64,000 nucleotides of DNA, taken from the NCBI RefSeq assembly GCF_024139115.2, contig NC_085141.1:71217481-71281480 (forward strand). The letters run 5' to 3'. Origin of the DNA: Armigeres subalbatus. Lineage: Eukaryota; Arthropoda; Insecta; Diptera; Culicidae. The notes beneath the pieces were generated by a model, which did no database searches, was not told the origin of the DNA, and saw nothing but the letters and a program-made list of their open reading frames with translations. The position numbers and the translations under genes were made by a program. Below are positions 40,801-52,937 of this stretch, in pieces. Numbering within the stretch: position 1 is the first letter of the stretch; each line of letters starts with the position of its first letter.

Positions 40801-42550
40801 TAAATAATGATGATAATCTTTTTTTCTCAGAACCGCAAACTCAGTATGAAATTAATTAGAGGTCGAGTTGATGATTTTTATAATCTTTTAAAATGCGAGC
40901 AAAGATAAAGCTCATGATAGAACCAGTATAATCGATTGTGGGTTTCAACATAAAACTAATTAAATAAGGAGAGCTATCCACTCAAATATAACCGAATTTA
41001 TTTTCTTATTCTGTGGCGAATTCATGTTTCTACAATTCACTATATGACAAATATCAACCCATTACTCATTGATAACCGTCCCAGCTATTTATCATCTATG
41101 GCATCTTTACAGCAACGTTTTGCATTTGCAATAAAATCATCTTGAATATGACAAACACCGGTGCTGATATTATGCGGCGACAAATGAACCCAACCTGGCG
41201 TCGCTACATCGCAGGTAGATTACTTCTCAAAGTACATCTATCTAGCCTCCGATCCAGACCGTGCGTGGGTGACGATAAATAATACCTGCAATTTACCAAT
41301 ATTATTTATCTCGAGTCAATCTATCTTAAAACCATACTGCGGTGCCTGTCGGTGATAGAAGTTGTGCTCTTGCACAGAATATTGGAGAACAATTTTCAGT
41401 CATATTTCTGGTAGGGTTGCGACGGATACTCCCGGCACGGGGTCTTATCCCAACCATCTAATTGTTCACAGTGTAGTATATCGTAAGGCTTCGTACTGAA
41501 GAACTTCGTACTAAATCTGAGCTTTTATAAGTAGCTGTTGAGGAAGGGCGAGCGGAAATTGCTCTTCTCCCTACATCTTTTGAAGACGAACAAGTATGAC
41601 GGTATCGTCCGTCTGACCAGAACCAACAGTGATGTTTAGACTCTACTACTAGACAAAACTAAAGACGGTATATACAAAGACTCGCAAGGTAGCAACGAAG
41701 CGGAGAAGGCGATGTAAAAGAGATAGCATCTGATTCCTTTATATGTATCATCTTTAGACAAAACGTGCTTCGATAAGACGTCCTTTTGCTTTTTGCTTCT
41801 AACACCTTACCTAACATGAGGTATTGTTTTAACAAGAGTCTGTCAAGTCTGACATCGATTTCTGAAGGTAGACTACGTTATGCTGCTAGCATCTTCCAAA
41901 GTGAAATAAGGTTAAATAAATTTCAATCAAATTCAATTTATTATACGAGACTAAACGACGAATACCTAATTGATTTTTGCATCATCTGTGTTGTGATTTT
42001 TCTACTGGGTGATTGTAAGTGGTCATCGAAAAAAAATACCGAGGAAAAACTTTCCAATAGTTGCGGCACCAGTAAATAACAAGATGTTTATTATTTATTA
42101 ATTATTGTCTACCGACTAGTGGATAGTTCGTGTTTGGCAATGTTCCTTCAACTTGTTAGGTTATTCATCTAAAAGTATTACTGCTTATTACAATGCAATG
42201 ATAGCTGGCTGTGGCGATTTAATTAAAATTGATTAATCCCTTTTTTTACTCTCGCGATTGAAATATACGACGCTTCCATTTCTAAGGTACGTAGAAGCTA
42301 GAAGCAGTGAACTCAACAACTGGTTAAAATAAAAAAGCATGATCTTCTAATCTACCTATCTATCTACTTAAACGAGTTGATAGATATAGGGAAAGAAGCT
42401 TCATAGCGCCAACCCTCAGGTGAAAAATGGTATTTGCGTATTCCCCTCGGTATTACCTCATATTTATCATGATTGAGATGGACATGTCATAAAACTAGAC
42501 CTTAAATTATGTAAGTAAAACGAAAAAAGAGTCAAAATAAAAGATAGGTA

Positions 42551-42641
42551 CACTGACCCCACATATATGGGTCACTTTGTAACAATTGATGAAATGGAAA
42601 TGACCCATATTAGTGTGTGACCCATGATTGTGGGGTCAGTG
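42551..42641. repeat. 91-bp TA-flanked MITE
   Basis: Ends CACTGACCCCACATATATGG (left) and, inverted, CACTGACCCCACAATCATGG (right), with TA on both sides. Very short interior. Tc1/mariner-type MITE by TA target. Confidence 0.82.
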
Positions 42642-43013
42642 TAGGTAGGAGAGAACGAGTTTTTCCACATCTTGGGAAACATCAAACATTTTGGCGAGAC
42701 AAAACGCGCTAGTGGGACCTTCCTAAAATGTACTGCGCGCCTCCTTGAACTGTTGTTGATTGCGGTGCTGCCTCATGAGTTTCCGGCAACAGAACATCAT
42801 CACAGCACTGTTTTGAAATGTGAAATTATCAATGATTGCAATTTTTGACAATTTTCAAGATGGCATCAGCTATATTTTTTCATGAGATAAAAATATCCAT
42901 GAAAACTGTTACAATCAAGACATTAGAGCACTCTTAGCTTTGCTGTGAATACTGACGCCCCCTTCCCTTGTTGTTAAAACTCCCGTCGCATATGACCAGC
43001 CTGCAATGGCGAT

Positions 43014-44165
43014 ATGGCAGACAACGGTGGCGGTATGGTAATGCACCTAGGAGCACACGCACAGGACTTGCGACTTCCGGCTCCTAATCTCCAGGAAATC
43101 CTGGAGGAGATCGGCCGGCTGGAAAACATCAAAGCCACTGGAGTTGACCAACTACCAGGAGAACTGTTTAAACACGGTGGTGAGGCACTGGCTAGAACGC
43201 TCCACTGGGTCATTACCAAGGTTTGGGAGGAGGAAGTTTTGCCGCAGGAGTGGATGGAAGGTATCGTGTTTTCCATCTCCAAAAAGGGCGATAAACTGGG
43301 TTGTAGCAACTACCGTACTCTCCCAAATTTTATGCCGCCGACTAACACCAATTGCAAGAGAGTTCGTGGGGCAGTACCAGGCGGGATTTATGGGTGAACG
43401 CTCTACCACAGCCCAGGTGTTCGCGTACGTCAGGTATTGCAGACATGCCGCGAATACAACGTGCCCACACATCATCTGTTTATCGACTTCAAAGCCGCAT
43501 ATGATACAATCGATCGGGACCAGCTATGGCAGCTAATGCACGAAAACGGATTTCCGGATGAACTGTTACGGTTGATCAAGGCCTCGATGGATCGGGTGAT
43601 GTGCGTAGTTCGAGTTTCAGGGGTATTCTCGAGTCCCTTCGAAACGCGCAGAGGGTTACGGCAAGGTGATGATCTCTCGTGTCTGCTATTCAACATCGCT
43701 TTGGAGGGAGTAATACGAAGGGCAGGGATTGACACTAGTGGTACGATTTTCACGAAGTTCGTCCAGTTATTTGGTTTCGCCGACGGCATTGATATCAAGG
43801 CACGTAACTTTGAGAGGATGGAGGAGGCCTACATCAGACTGAAAAGCGAAGTTAAGCGGATTGGGCTAGTCATCAACACGTGGAAGACGAAGTACATGAT
43901 AGGAAGAGGCTCAAGAGAAGACAACGAAATCGAGGAGGTTGAAGAATTCGTGTACTTGGGCTCACTGGTGACCGCCGATAACGATACCAGCAGAGAAATT
44001 CGGAGACCCATCATGGCAGGAAATCGTACGTACTTTGGACTCCGCAAAACGCTTCGATCTAATAGAGTTCGCCGCCGTACCAAACTGACAATCTACAAAA
44101 CGCTCATTAGACCGGTAGTTCTCTACGGACACGAGACCTGGACGATGCTCGTGGAGATAAACAAA
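43014..44165 (+). pseudogene. RTE-like reverse transcriptase fragment
   Basis: Reads NLQEILEEIGRLENIKATGVDQLPGELFKH, EWMEGIVFSISKKGDKLGCSNYR, GQYQAGFMGERSTT, HLFIDFKAAYDTIDRDQLW, FETRRGLRQGDDLSCLLFN, then LFGFADGIDI, EEFVYLGSLV, YFGLRK and LIRPVVLYGHETWTML. At least two frameshifts (about 43350 and 43430) are needed, and the catalytic FADD reads FADG. The N-terminal endonuclease part and the last about 130 residues are missing. RTE/JAM1-like by motif style. Confidence 0.85.
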
Positions 44166-44409
44166 CTCGACGTAGCGTATTATGGACCCGGGGTGCCCAT
44201 AATAGGCATGCCAGCTACATCTTTTTAAAATGCTCGCTTTAGTAGTAACAATGAATGTGTTTTGGTTAGTTTTATGTTCGAATAACGATGCTGATACCTG
44301 TTGCTTGTCATCTGGTGCAGCAGAACTACAATTTGCCAAGAGGCTCGCTGTAGCGGAGCGACTGAAGTAAATTTTAGTCGTTAAGGGGTCCATTACTAGC
44401 ACTCACTCC
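44157..44409. repeat. Interspersed repeat, copy 2 (empty site for SINE 1)
   Basis: Matches the flanks of the SINE at 2865-3150: ATAAACAAACTC, GCTTTAGTAGTAA and CATCTGGTGCAGCAGAACTA. It directly follows the RTE fragment. Confidence 0.7.
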
Positions 44410-46215
44410 CTATGTTTCGGTTGTGCTTTGTTCGCTAAGTCCTTTCTAACACAAAATTTCTTCTTTTTATCCTTTTTATTCCTTTTTAAACTTTCGATTT
44501 CTGTTCCTTTTTACTTAGTTATGGATCTTTATGCTTCGGAAGTAGTCTTATTTCGGCCAGAGATACGGGTTTGACTTCAAAGCTTGAAGATTCACATGCG
44601 TACTCTTGCCCCACCCGTTTCTGCATACTTTTACCCCACAGTCCCAAAATTTATTCAAGTAATGGTTTTGACTTCTTGAAAAACCAACCGGATTGGTGTT
44701 CGGCACTATAAAGTACTCTATACAATATGTTATCGAAATGGTATAATGTTTACCCGATTGCAGAAACACAATTATTTTTAGCAAAATGACCCAACAATTA
44801 TCTAACTCCATATCTCCCTTGTTGTTTATTCAAATCGTTCACAATTACACATGATATAGTTGGCCAGAACACCTGTCAAACTGATGCAGTGCTGCTAATT
44901 TATCTATTTTTATTACTTCAAAAAATCGAAAACGTACTCTTACCACACGCGCACTCTTGCCCCACTCTACTCTAATATTCCCAACAAACAATTTTAGCTG
45001 AATGAGCTAGTTTTTTAGCTGAAGAAGACTATTTTTAGTCATATAAGTGCTTCATACACCTCCAATGTTTGTTGGGTTGTAATTTGGCCATGCGTCGGAG
45101 CCCTAGCCACATCCTTGTCTAGGCTCTAGCTAGATTGTCGCCAGTAAATCATCAAATCCAGGGCTTAGCATCTATTATTCCTAGCTAAAGAATTTGCACA
45201 GTAACAAGAATTTCCGAGTTTTCCTCCTTCTACCATTGATAGCCGGTTCATGAATATATTCAAATCCCTAACTCGATTTGTGCCAAGCAGTTGCTTGGAA
45301 AATGCTTCTACTCGTTCGTTTTAGTATGTTCGGTATTTAATCCCAAGCGGCTTAATACAAAAATTGTACAAATTGTAAAAGTGTAATCACACACAAGCTG
45401 GACAGCATTTTCATCGAAAAGTTACCATTACTTAAATTATCCTCATCAAATACTTTTGTTTCTGACCTGAGTTGATGAGACAAAGTAATCATTGTGGCCT
45501 TGTTACAATGTTATTCAATCGTAACATCATGCAGCAACGGCTATTGTCTCTGGTGCTATGACGTTCGACTGTTATATCAAACCCAAACCTATCGCATAGC
45601 TGTGGCTGTGGTCGGTAGCTGCAACGCTTCCTTCGAGTGGATATGGACGCGAAAGCGCATCATAAAACCCCAATGACTACCATATCTTTCGGGGAACGGA
45701 AATTGAATTTCGATACACTCAGGAACAATCGATGGGAAATTAGTTTTCCTTTTCACTGAGTCCCAATATTTCCGAATCTATTTTTACGACACAAGAAACC
45801 CTATCTTCGCAATCCATTCAAAAACAAACCTGTTGATAAATTCAGACCAGGAGATATTTTTTTTAATTCTTTCTCAAAGCATTTGATTTGTTTAACGGTA
45901 GGCAAAGTAGAGATGTAGTTTCGTGTAATTGATTGAAATCACTCACAGGGTTCTTTTCCCTGGAAGAGGCTGATCGATATGAAACGAATATCCTCTGCTA
46001 AACCAGGGCGTGATAGCTTAATGCACACAGGGGGTTACACATCTAGAAAAAAATATTTCCTTGACCATTTTCAATGCACGTATTTGCATCTGTTTAATTA
46101 TTTTCGTTTCATTTCTTAGATTTTGCGTGTCAATTGAGGAATAGGAAGTCAAATATTGTATAGATACCACTGGGATGTTGAATATATGGCGCAGGGAGTG
46201 TATTATGGTTCGTTC
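44410..46215. other. Unrecognised intergenic DNA
   Basis: AT-rich, no supported gene, no repeat partner noticed in the window. Several TTTACTTACCCC-like motifs but no array. Confidence 0.5.
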
Positions 46216-46314
46216 GTTGGCTTGACAAATGGATTGGGAGTATTTCGACTATGCGTCTGAATTGGAAATATCGGGCTCATTCAGTAGCCGCTAAGTTGCG
46301 AAGGCCGACGGAGG

Positions 46315-46389
46315 TCCTTCGTAGCTTAGTTGGTTTAGAGCACCAGTCTAGCGTACTGAGAATCGTGGGTTCGAGTCCCATCGAAGGAA
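46315..46389 (+). tRNA. tRNA-like sequence, anticodon AGC (Ala-like), repeat-associated
   Basis: Acceptor TCCTTCG pairs perfectly with CGAAGGA. D arm GCTT...GAGC, anticodon stem CCAGT/ACTGA with one mismatch, loop CTAGCGT, T arm GTGGG-TTCGAGT-CCCAT. A TTTTT run about 20 bases downstream could terminate polymerase III. The flanks on both sides are shared with 18169-18243, so this is a dispersed family. The body is unlike canonical insect tRNA-Ala, so pseudo-tRNA or SINE is as likely as a gene. Confidence 0.5.
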
Positions 46390-46723
46390 AGTGGTTACCT
46401 CCAATACATTTTTCAAATCATAATCTTCCACATAATGTAGGGGAACTGCCAGGGTTTCATTTCAAAGGAGAATGAGAAAATCTCTCACTTATTATGTCTG
46501 TATACACTCTCGACAGGTAGCATATCGTGAAAGACGTTTTTCGATAGCTGTTACGATAATGAACTGATTCGGGGGGCTACAACCCATGATATTTTTTTTT
46601 TAAATAAGCCCCAATTACATTCCCTGTTCTTCGTTAGAAACGAGCAGTTCGTTTTTTTGTATTGCTCTCATATCGCGTGAAGTTTTTCTATTGTTTTTTC
46701 TTCAGTAGAAGTTTTTGCACTAG

Positions 46724-46939
46724 GTTTTTACACGCGTTTTGTGCCCTGTGACTGGGAAGCATCACACCCTGGCCGAGACCTCCGATGTGTCTGTTAAAGG
46801 CACTTCCGGCTACGACAACCTGCCGGATCGCAAGTCGCATTCCTTCCAAAAGCTGCATCACCATCAGCAGCAGAAAGTGCGACAATCGTTTTGCTACCGA
46901 AACCCCCATCCCCATCGTAGCAGCCAGCACGACGACTAA
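46724..46939 (+). other. Possible terminal coding exon
   Basis: An AG at 46722-46723 follows a T-rich tract. The open frame then reads VFTRVLCPVTGKHHTLAETS...TSGYDNLPDRKSHSFQKLHH and ends RSSQHDD at a stop. The base composition (GC-rich codons, His/Gln run) differs from the surrounding AT-rich DNA. An overlapping minus-strand frame is also open, so coding status is unproven. I do not recognise the protein. Confidence 0.3.
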
Positions 46940-47094
46940 AGCCTGCATGCAGAGGAGTCGCCATCGACGCTGGTACGCTACCTACCTACACAAAGCTGTT
47001 ATTGTCGGTAAATATCTCGCCTGTTGTTTTCGGTCTCTTGCAACTTGTGAATTGGTAGTTGGGAAGTGGAACTGTGCCAAAAGTTCATCAGATA

Positions 47095-47245
47095 AAAGTT
47101 ATCTTTTTTATCGTTATATTTTTTTTGTTATTAATTTTTTTCACTATATTTTTTTCCTCATATTTTTTTTCTTTCTCTTTCGTTATATTTTTTTTCGTTA
47201 TATTTTTTAATTATTGTCCCGCTTACTTTTTTATTTATCCGCCAC
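47095..47245. repeat. T-rich tract of GTTATATTTTTT units
   Basis: Irregular repeats of (C/G)TTATATTTTTTT directly upstream of array copy 3. The T-rich context resembles an insertion target for an element that ends in A runs. Confidence 0.7.
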
Positions 47246-47250
47246 TTTTT

Positions 47251-50200
47251 GACGTAAACTACGTCTAAGGGGAAGCCTCAGATACAGGGTGCAAAATGAA
47301 AATTTCCAAATTGGGGACCGTCACGAAATCATGTAAGATTTCAAACGGTAATAGCGTCTTTATCTTTCGATGGATTTTTGACATTTGCTTATCAATCGAT
47401 TCAGAAACTCTCCAGCAATTTGCCAATTCTATTGATACTATTGATTATCCACGTTAAACTATTGAAAATGTTATTTCTTTCCAAACTGGGTGAAAATTCA
47501 ATCCCGTTCATAAATCTCCAACACGGACATCAGATTGCAGTAACGTACGGGCCTTTTGATCCACTGCTTCGTTTTCCCTGTGTATAAAAAGCCCCGTGTT
47601 TCGCGTGCGCGCGTCATTCTCATTCTGCATGTCACGGAGAACGGACGATTTCGTTCGCATGGGAGGGCTCGTTGATTGAGATTTATGAGTGATGATGCGG
47701 ATGAAATTTTTCGTCAGGTGGTGGTGGCGGTCGTGGCAACAGCAGTATATCTTTTCATCCGTGTTCCCAACAGCATCGTTGAATCTGGCAATCAACGTCG
47801 TGCTGTTGATGAGGCACATACGTGGAAATGAATCGGTTCTTGTCAGGACCACCATTTTGGGAGGAAGGTTAAGTTGAAATAATTTTTTGACGTAAACTAC
47901 GTCTGAGGGGAAGACTCAGATACAGGGTGTAAAACGGAAATTTCCAAATTCGAGACCGTCGCGAAATTAGGATAGATTTCAAACGCTAATAGCGTCTTTA
48001 TCTTTCGATGGATTTAATCACTTACTCTGCAGAAGTCGAATGATGGATTGAATCTTATGAATTTTTGCGTTACTGCTGCCGATTTATTGCAACAATTTCA
48101 TGAATTTACTCTTAGTCAAACCAAATTCCTCCAATGAAAAATTTAATGCCCTGAAAAGGACAGATTTCAGATCATGCGGATTTCTAATCACCAACACAAC
48201 AGTAACCATCCGATAGTCAGAATATCACAAGAGTATTTCACTCAAATGGAGATGCTGGCTCTATGGTTCTACCGCTACACTGCAACAGATTGCCATCGTT
48301 GGATTCTCCGTCGCAACGATCCTGTTACGAGCGCTACCTACGCCGTCGGTAGGAACGAAGAGCGTGCGTCAGAAGGAGAAGCTGCAAAATGTATTTGCAT
48401 GGATGGAAATTAAACCTGAAACAAGTAGCAGTCTATCTACTAAAAGAATAATCTTGAGGGAAATTTCACTGGTATTGATGCTATCCATGCGAATAAATTT
48501 TTGTTGCGTCCCTGACGCACGGTCGTGATTCCGCCACCGACGGAAACTATCAGCCATCACCAAGCGATTAATATGAACTTTGATCAAAATTCGTCTCGCC
48601 TCAAATTTTGGCTTAAGAGCTGCTTTCACTGATGATACTTCAAGCGCAACCGTTGTAGAAATAAACACCACCATAGCCGCCATCGTAGAGACACGCAAGA
48701 AAATTCCATCTGAGTGCTGTTGATGCTGCGAACGACGACCGCGCGACCCACACCATCGCCGGGAATAAAATTTCCGGTAGGAGCTCCGCCGATGCCGAAG
48801 GTGGTACCATGGTCTGGTCTCCACGACATCTCGAACGCAATGGCTCGCGCGCGCGGAAGAGCTGCTTTCTTATAATTAATAAAGTTGAACCTGTAGCCAC
48901 GCCCCTTTGGTGAGTGTGTGACGGTTACACAATATTTGCAATCATACCGGACAACAAAAGGAGGGACTAATGAGCCTTCTTTATTGGTTATAAGAAAAAT
49001 GCTCTCCCCCGCGCGGGTGGCGCAATCAGCCTCATTCTAGTTCAAGACAGCAGCACGTACGGACGTGTTTTATGCTCGCGCATTTTTGACGTAAACTACG
49101 TCTAAGGGGAAGATACAGGGTGTAAAACCGAAATTTCCAAATTCAATACCGTCACCAAATTAGGATAGATTTCAAACGCTAATAGCGTCTTTATCTTTTG
49201 ATGGATTTTCGAGATTTGCTTATCAATAGATTCGGAAACTCTTCAGCAATTTGCCAATTCTATTGATACTATTGATTATCCACGTTAAACTATTGAAAAT
49301 GTTATTTTTTCCAAACCGGGTGAAAAATTCAATTCCGTTCATAAATCCCCAACACGGACATCAGAGTGCAGTAAGGTACGGGCCTTTTGATCCACTGCTT
49401 CGTTTTCTTTGTTTATAAAAAGCCCCATGTTTCGCGTGCACGCGTCATTTTCATTCTGGATGTGACGGAGAACGGAACAGCGCGGTTCCAGCGATAGCGC
49501 CTGTGGTTTGGTATGTTGTGGTAAAAACTCATGGACGATTCAAATCAAGCCCAACTCAGCACCTAAAACTCATGGATGAGTTGAATCATTGCATGTTTTC
49601 TGTATGTATGTAGAATCACGAGCGCGCGTCAAACGGAGAAGCTGCAAAAATTTATTCGCATGGATGACTATCTACTAAAATTATGTATTTCTCTGAATCG
49701 TGATCTCGTGATTCTACTACCGACGGAAAACAATCTGCCATTACCAAGCAATTAATTTTACTTTGATCAAAATTCATCTCGCCTCAAGTTGTGACTAGTA
49801 ACTCTTAAGTTACTTTCATTGATGGTTCCAATCGTTAGTAGGGGAAATTACGGCTTTGGCAGGTTTTGTTCTATTAATGACAGGGGGTTTTCTGTGCATA
49901 TCAAAGAATATTGTGGCCAAATTTCATAAAATTTGGTCAATAAAAACCCCCGCCGACAATAATAGAACAAACCTGCCAAAGCCGTCATTCCCCCTACTTC
50001 ATACAAGAACATTTGAACTGAGCGCTGCTAATGTTAATGACGACGACCGCGCGACCCACACCATCGCCGGGAATAAAATTTCCGGTAGGAGCTACGCCGA
50101 TGCCGAAGGTGATACCACGGTCTGCTCTCCGCGACATCTCGAACGAAATGGCTCGCGCGCGCGGGAGAGCTGCTTTCTTGTAATCAATAAAGTTGAATCT

Positions 50201-51905
50201 GTAGCCACGCCCCTTTAGTGAGTGTTTGACGGTTACACAATATTTGCAGCCATACCGGACAACAAAGAGGCGGGACTAATGAGCCATCTTTATTAATTAT
50301 AAGAAATACGCTCTCCCGCGCGCGCGTGGCATTTCAGCACCTAAAAACTCATGGATGAGTTGAATCATCGTATGTTTTCTGTATGTATGTAGAATCACGA
50401 GCGCACGTCAAACGGAGAAGCTGCAAAATCGTTTTCGCATGGATGACTATCTACTAAAATTATGTCTTTCTCTGAATCGTGATCTCGTGATTCTACTACC
50501 GACGGAAAACAATCTGCCATCAACAAGCAATTAAGTTTTACTTTGATCAAAATTTATCTCGCCTCAAGTTGTGACTTGAGAGCTACTTTCATTGATGATA
50601 GCCAATCGTTAGTAGGGGAAATTACGGCTTTGGCAGGTTTTGTTCTATTATTGTCAGGGGGTTTCTGTAACTAATTATGCACAAATTTGGCCTATACATT
50701 CTTTGCATATCAAAGAATATTGTGGCCAAATTTCATAAAATTTGGTCAACAAAAACCCCCCTGACAATAATAGAACAAAACCTGCCAAAGCCGTCATTCC
50801 CCCTACTTCATACAAGAAAATTTAATCTGAGCGCTGCTAATGTTAATGACGACGACCTCGCGATCCACACCATCGCCGGGAATAAAATTTCCGGTAGGAG
50901 CTCCGCCGATGCCGAAAGTGGTACCACGGTCTGCTCTCTCGAACGAAATAGCTCGAGCGCGCGGGAGAGCTGCTTTCTTGTGATCAGTAAAGTTGAATCT
51001 GTAGCCACGCCCCTTTGGTGAGTGTTTGACGGTTACACAATATTTGCAGCCATACCGGACAACAAAGAGGCGGCACTAATGAGCCATCTTTATTGATGAT
51101 AAGAAAACTGCTCTCCCCCGCGCGCGTAGCATTACATTAGAAATGTAACGAAAAGAAAATGTGAACGAATCAATCGGTTCTTCTCAGGGCCACCATCCTA
51201 TGCAAAGGAAGAGGTGAGGCGAATATTGTTCAAAGAGCAAATTAACCACTTGGCAACGCCATAATGTTGCCGTCCGTAGCAGAATCACGAGTGCGCCCCG
51301 GGAGGAGATGCTACAAATATGAATTCGTATGGATGGCATCAGTGGCAGCCAGGTGAAATTTTCTCAAGATCTTGTTTGATTTTGTTGCAGCTTGTGATTG
51401 GGAAGGCGGATTATTAACAATCAATCGAAAGATGGAGATGGAGACAGTTCAATCGAAATGATGCCGACAGTAGCGAAATCACGAGTGCGCTTTGACGCGT
51501 GGTCTTTGCTAAAACATGTGTGCGTCTTCAGTGATTTGACGGTAGTTATCCTCATTTCTAATGTTTTATTGGTTAAATACAGTAAAAAGTGTAATTAAAC
51601 CTGATAAATTGAAATTCAGAAATACCCAAGTTTAGTTAAGCTCATTTAGAATATTTTTCGAAAAAGAACAATGAATTGAATTTAAACTAACAAAACTAAA
51701 CTACTCATATTATACAAAACTCGAGAATTCAATAAATTTGTTTTAATTACATAAATATATTAGTTCCTTTTAAAATGTAAATTTCATAAGAAATCCAAAG
51801 AGTAATTTTGCAATACTCATACACTAGATTCTTCATTTCACCAAACTGTTTGACGTAGTTTACGTCGGGCGGTCGTGTCTTGTACACAACCCTTATGATT
51901 TTTTT
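47251..51905 (+). mobile_element. 4.65-kb non-coding array, copy 3
   Basis: Collinear with 18995-23643 with only scattered substitutions and single-base indels. Boxes at 47251, 47889, 49088 and (right end) 51852; the same 780-bp tandem duplication; the same two TAGGGG hairpins (49839-49996, 50613-50805). The left flank (T-rich tract) and right flank (CTACAACAAATATG) are unrelated to those of copy 1. Confidence 0.87.
49032..49067 (+). promoter_or_regulatory. Solo Jockey-type internal promoter, array copy 3
   Basis: TCATTC with A at 49034 and GGACGTG at 49061-49067 (+28 to +34). It abuts the box at 49088. Counterpart of 20771-20806. Confidence 0.75.
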
Positions 51906-52784
51906 CTACAACAAATATGATTTTGAAAAAGTATCACCGGCGCGTGCTTACTCGCAATCTACATGCTGATACATTTACAGTTACATCAAACAACTGAAAA
52001 CCGAAATACGCCACTCCAAAATTACGAGGTGACAATGTTAGAAAGAGACAAAAGATAGGAAAAATAACACGGTGTGTAGTGCCTCCCCGAGTCACCTTAA
52101 GGGAAGATCCTTTAATTACGTAACGCAAAAATTGGGCATTTTCACCCCCCCCCCTCCCCACTATGTCAAACTTTTTGTATGAAGCATCTAAAAATTATGT
52201 ATGGGTCGTCACACTTCGCCCAACCTCCCCTCCCCCTTCTAAGCATTACGTAATTTGTGGACGCTCCCAAGAACCACTTTCATTGATGGTAGCCGATCGT
52301 TAGTACTTCATATCAAATATCATATCATATAGCATATCAAAAAATATTGTGGCCAAATTTCATAAAATTTGGTCAACAAACCCTCCCCCTCCCCACCGAA
52401 AATAATAGAACAAAACCTGCCAAAGCCGTATTCCGCCTACATCATACAAGAAAATTTAAACTGAGCGCTGCTAATGTTAATGACGACGACCGCGCGACCC
52501 ACACCATCGCCGGGAATAAAATTTCCGGTAGGGGTAGGAGCTTCGCCGATGCCGAAGGTGGTACCACGGTCTGCTCTCCGCGACATCTCGAACGAAATGG
52601 CTTGCGCGCGCGGAAGAGCTGCTTTCTTGTAATCAATAAAGTTGAATCTTGAGCCACGCCCCTTTGGGGGGTGTGTGACGGTTACACAATATTTGCAGTC
52701 ATACCGAACAACAAAGAGGCGGGACTAATGAGCCATCTTTATTGATTATAAGAAAACTGCTCTACCGCGCGCGCGTGGCCATCT
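51906..52784. repeat. 880-bp flank shared by Jockey copies B and C
   Basis: Starts CTACAACAAATATGATTTTG after a T run and runs into the CATTCC start of Jockey copy B. It matches 62121-62999, which precedes copy C. It contains a TTACGTAA-type MITE (about 52090-52271), a degenerate TAGGGG hairpin and a CG-ended inverted-repeat element (52598-52779) with TATAAG about 39 bases before the Jockey start. No gene. Confidence 0.85.
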
Positions 52785-52819
52785 CATTCCAGTTCGAGAC
52801 AGCAACACGTACGGACGTG
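52785..52819 (+). promoter_or_regulatory. Internal promoter of Jockey copy B
   Basis: A+1 at 52786, GGACGTG at 52813-52819 (+28 to +34). TATAAG at 52747-52752 lies 39 bases upstream. Confidence 0.72.
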
Positions 52820-52937
52820 TTTTTTGCTCGCGCATTTTTTTTTTTTTTTTTTTTTTTTTTCGAAGTGTCTTTTCTCGTTCGTTCGCTGTTTACGTTTTTC
52901 GCTTGTCGCGTTGGCGTTATTTTCTCCCGGACCCGTC

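Larger units (their letters stand above)
40635..43000. other. Unrecognised DNA, tRNA-like repeat and small MITE
   Basis: No gene supported; open frames such as 41786-42079 resemble nothing I know. A degenerate tRNA-like repeat lies at 40710-40800 (minus) and a short MITE at 42551-42641. Confidence 0.5.

Noticed and set aside
46688..46948. 86-residue minus-strand hydrophobic frame
   Set aside because: Overlaps the plus-strand exon candidate almost completely, with no splice or promoter signal of its own; at most one strand is coding and the plus reading has the better context.
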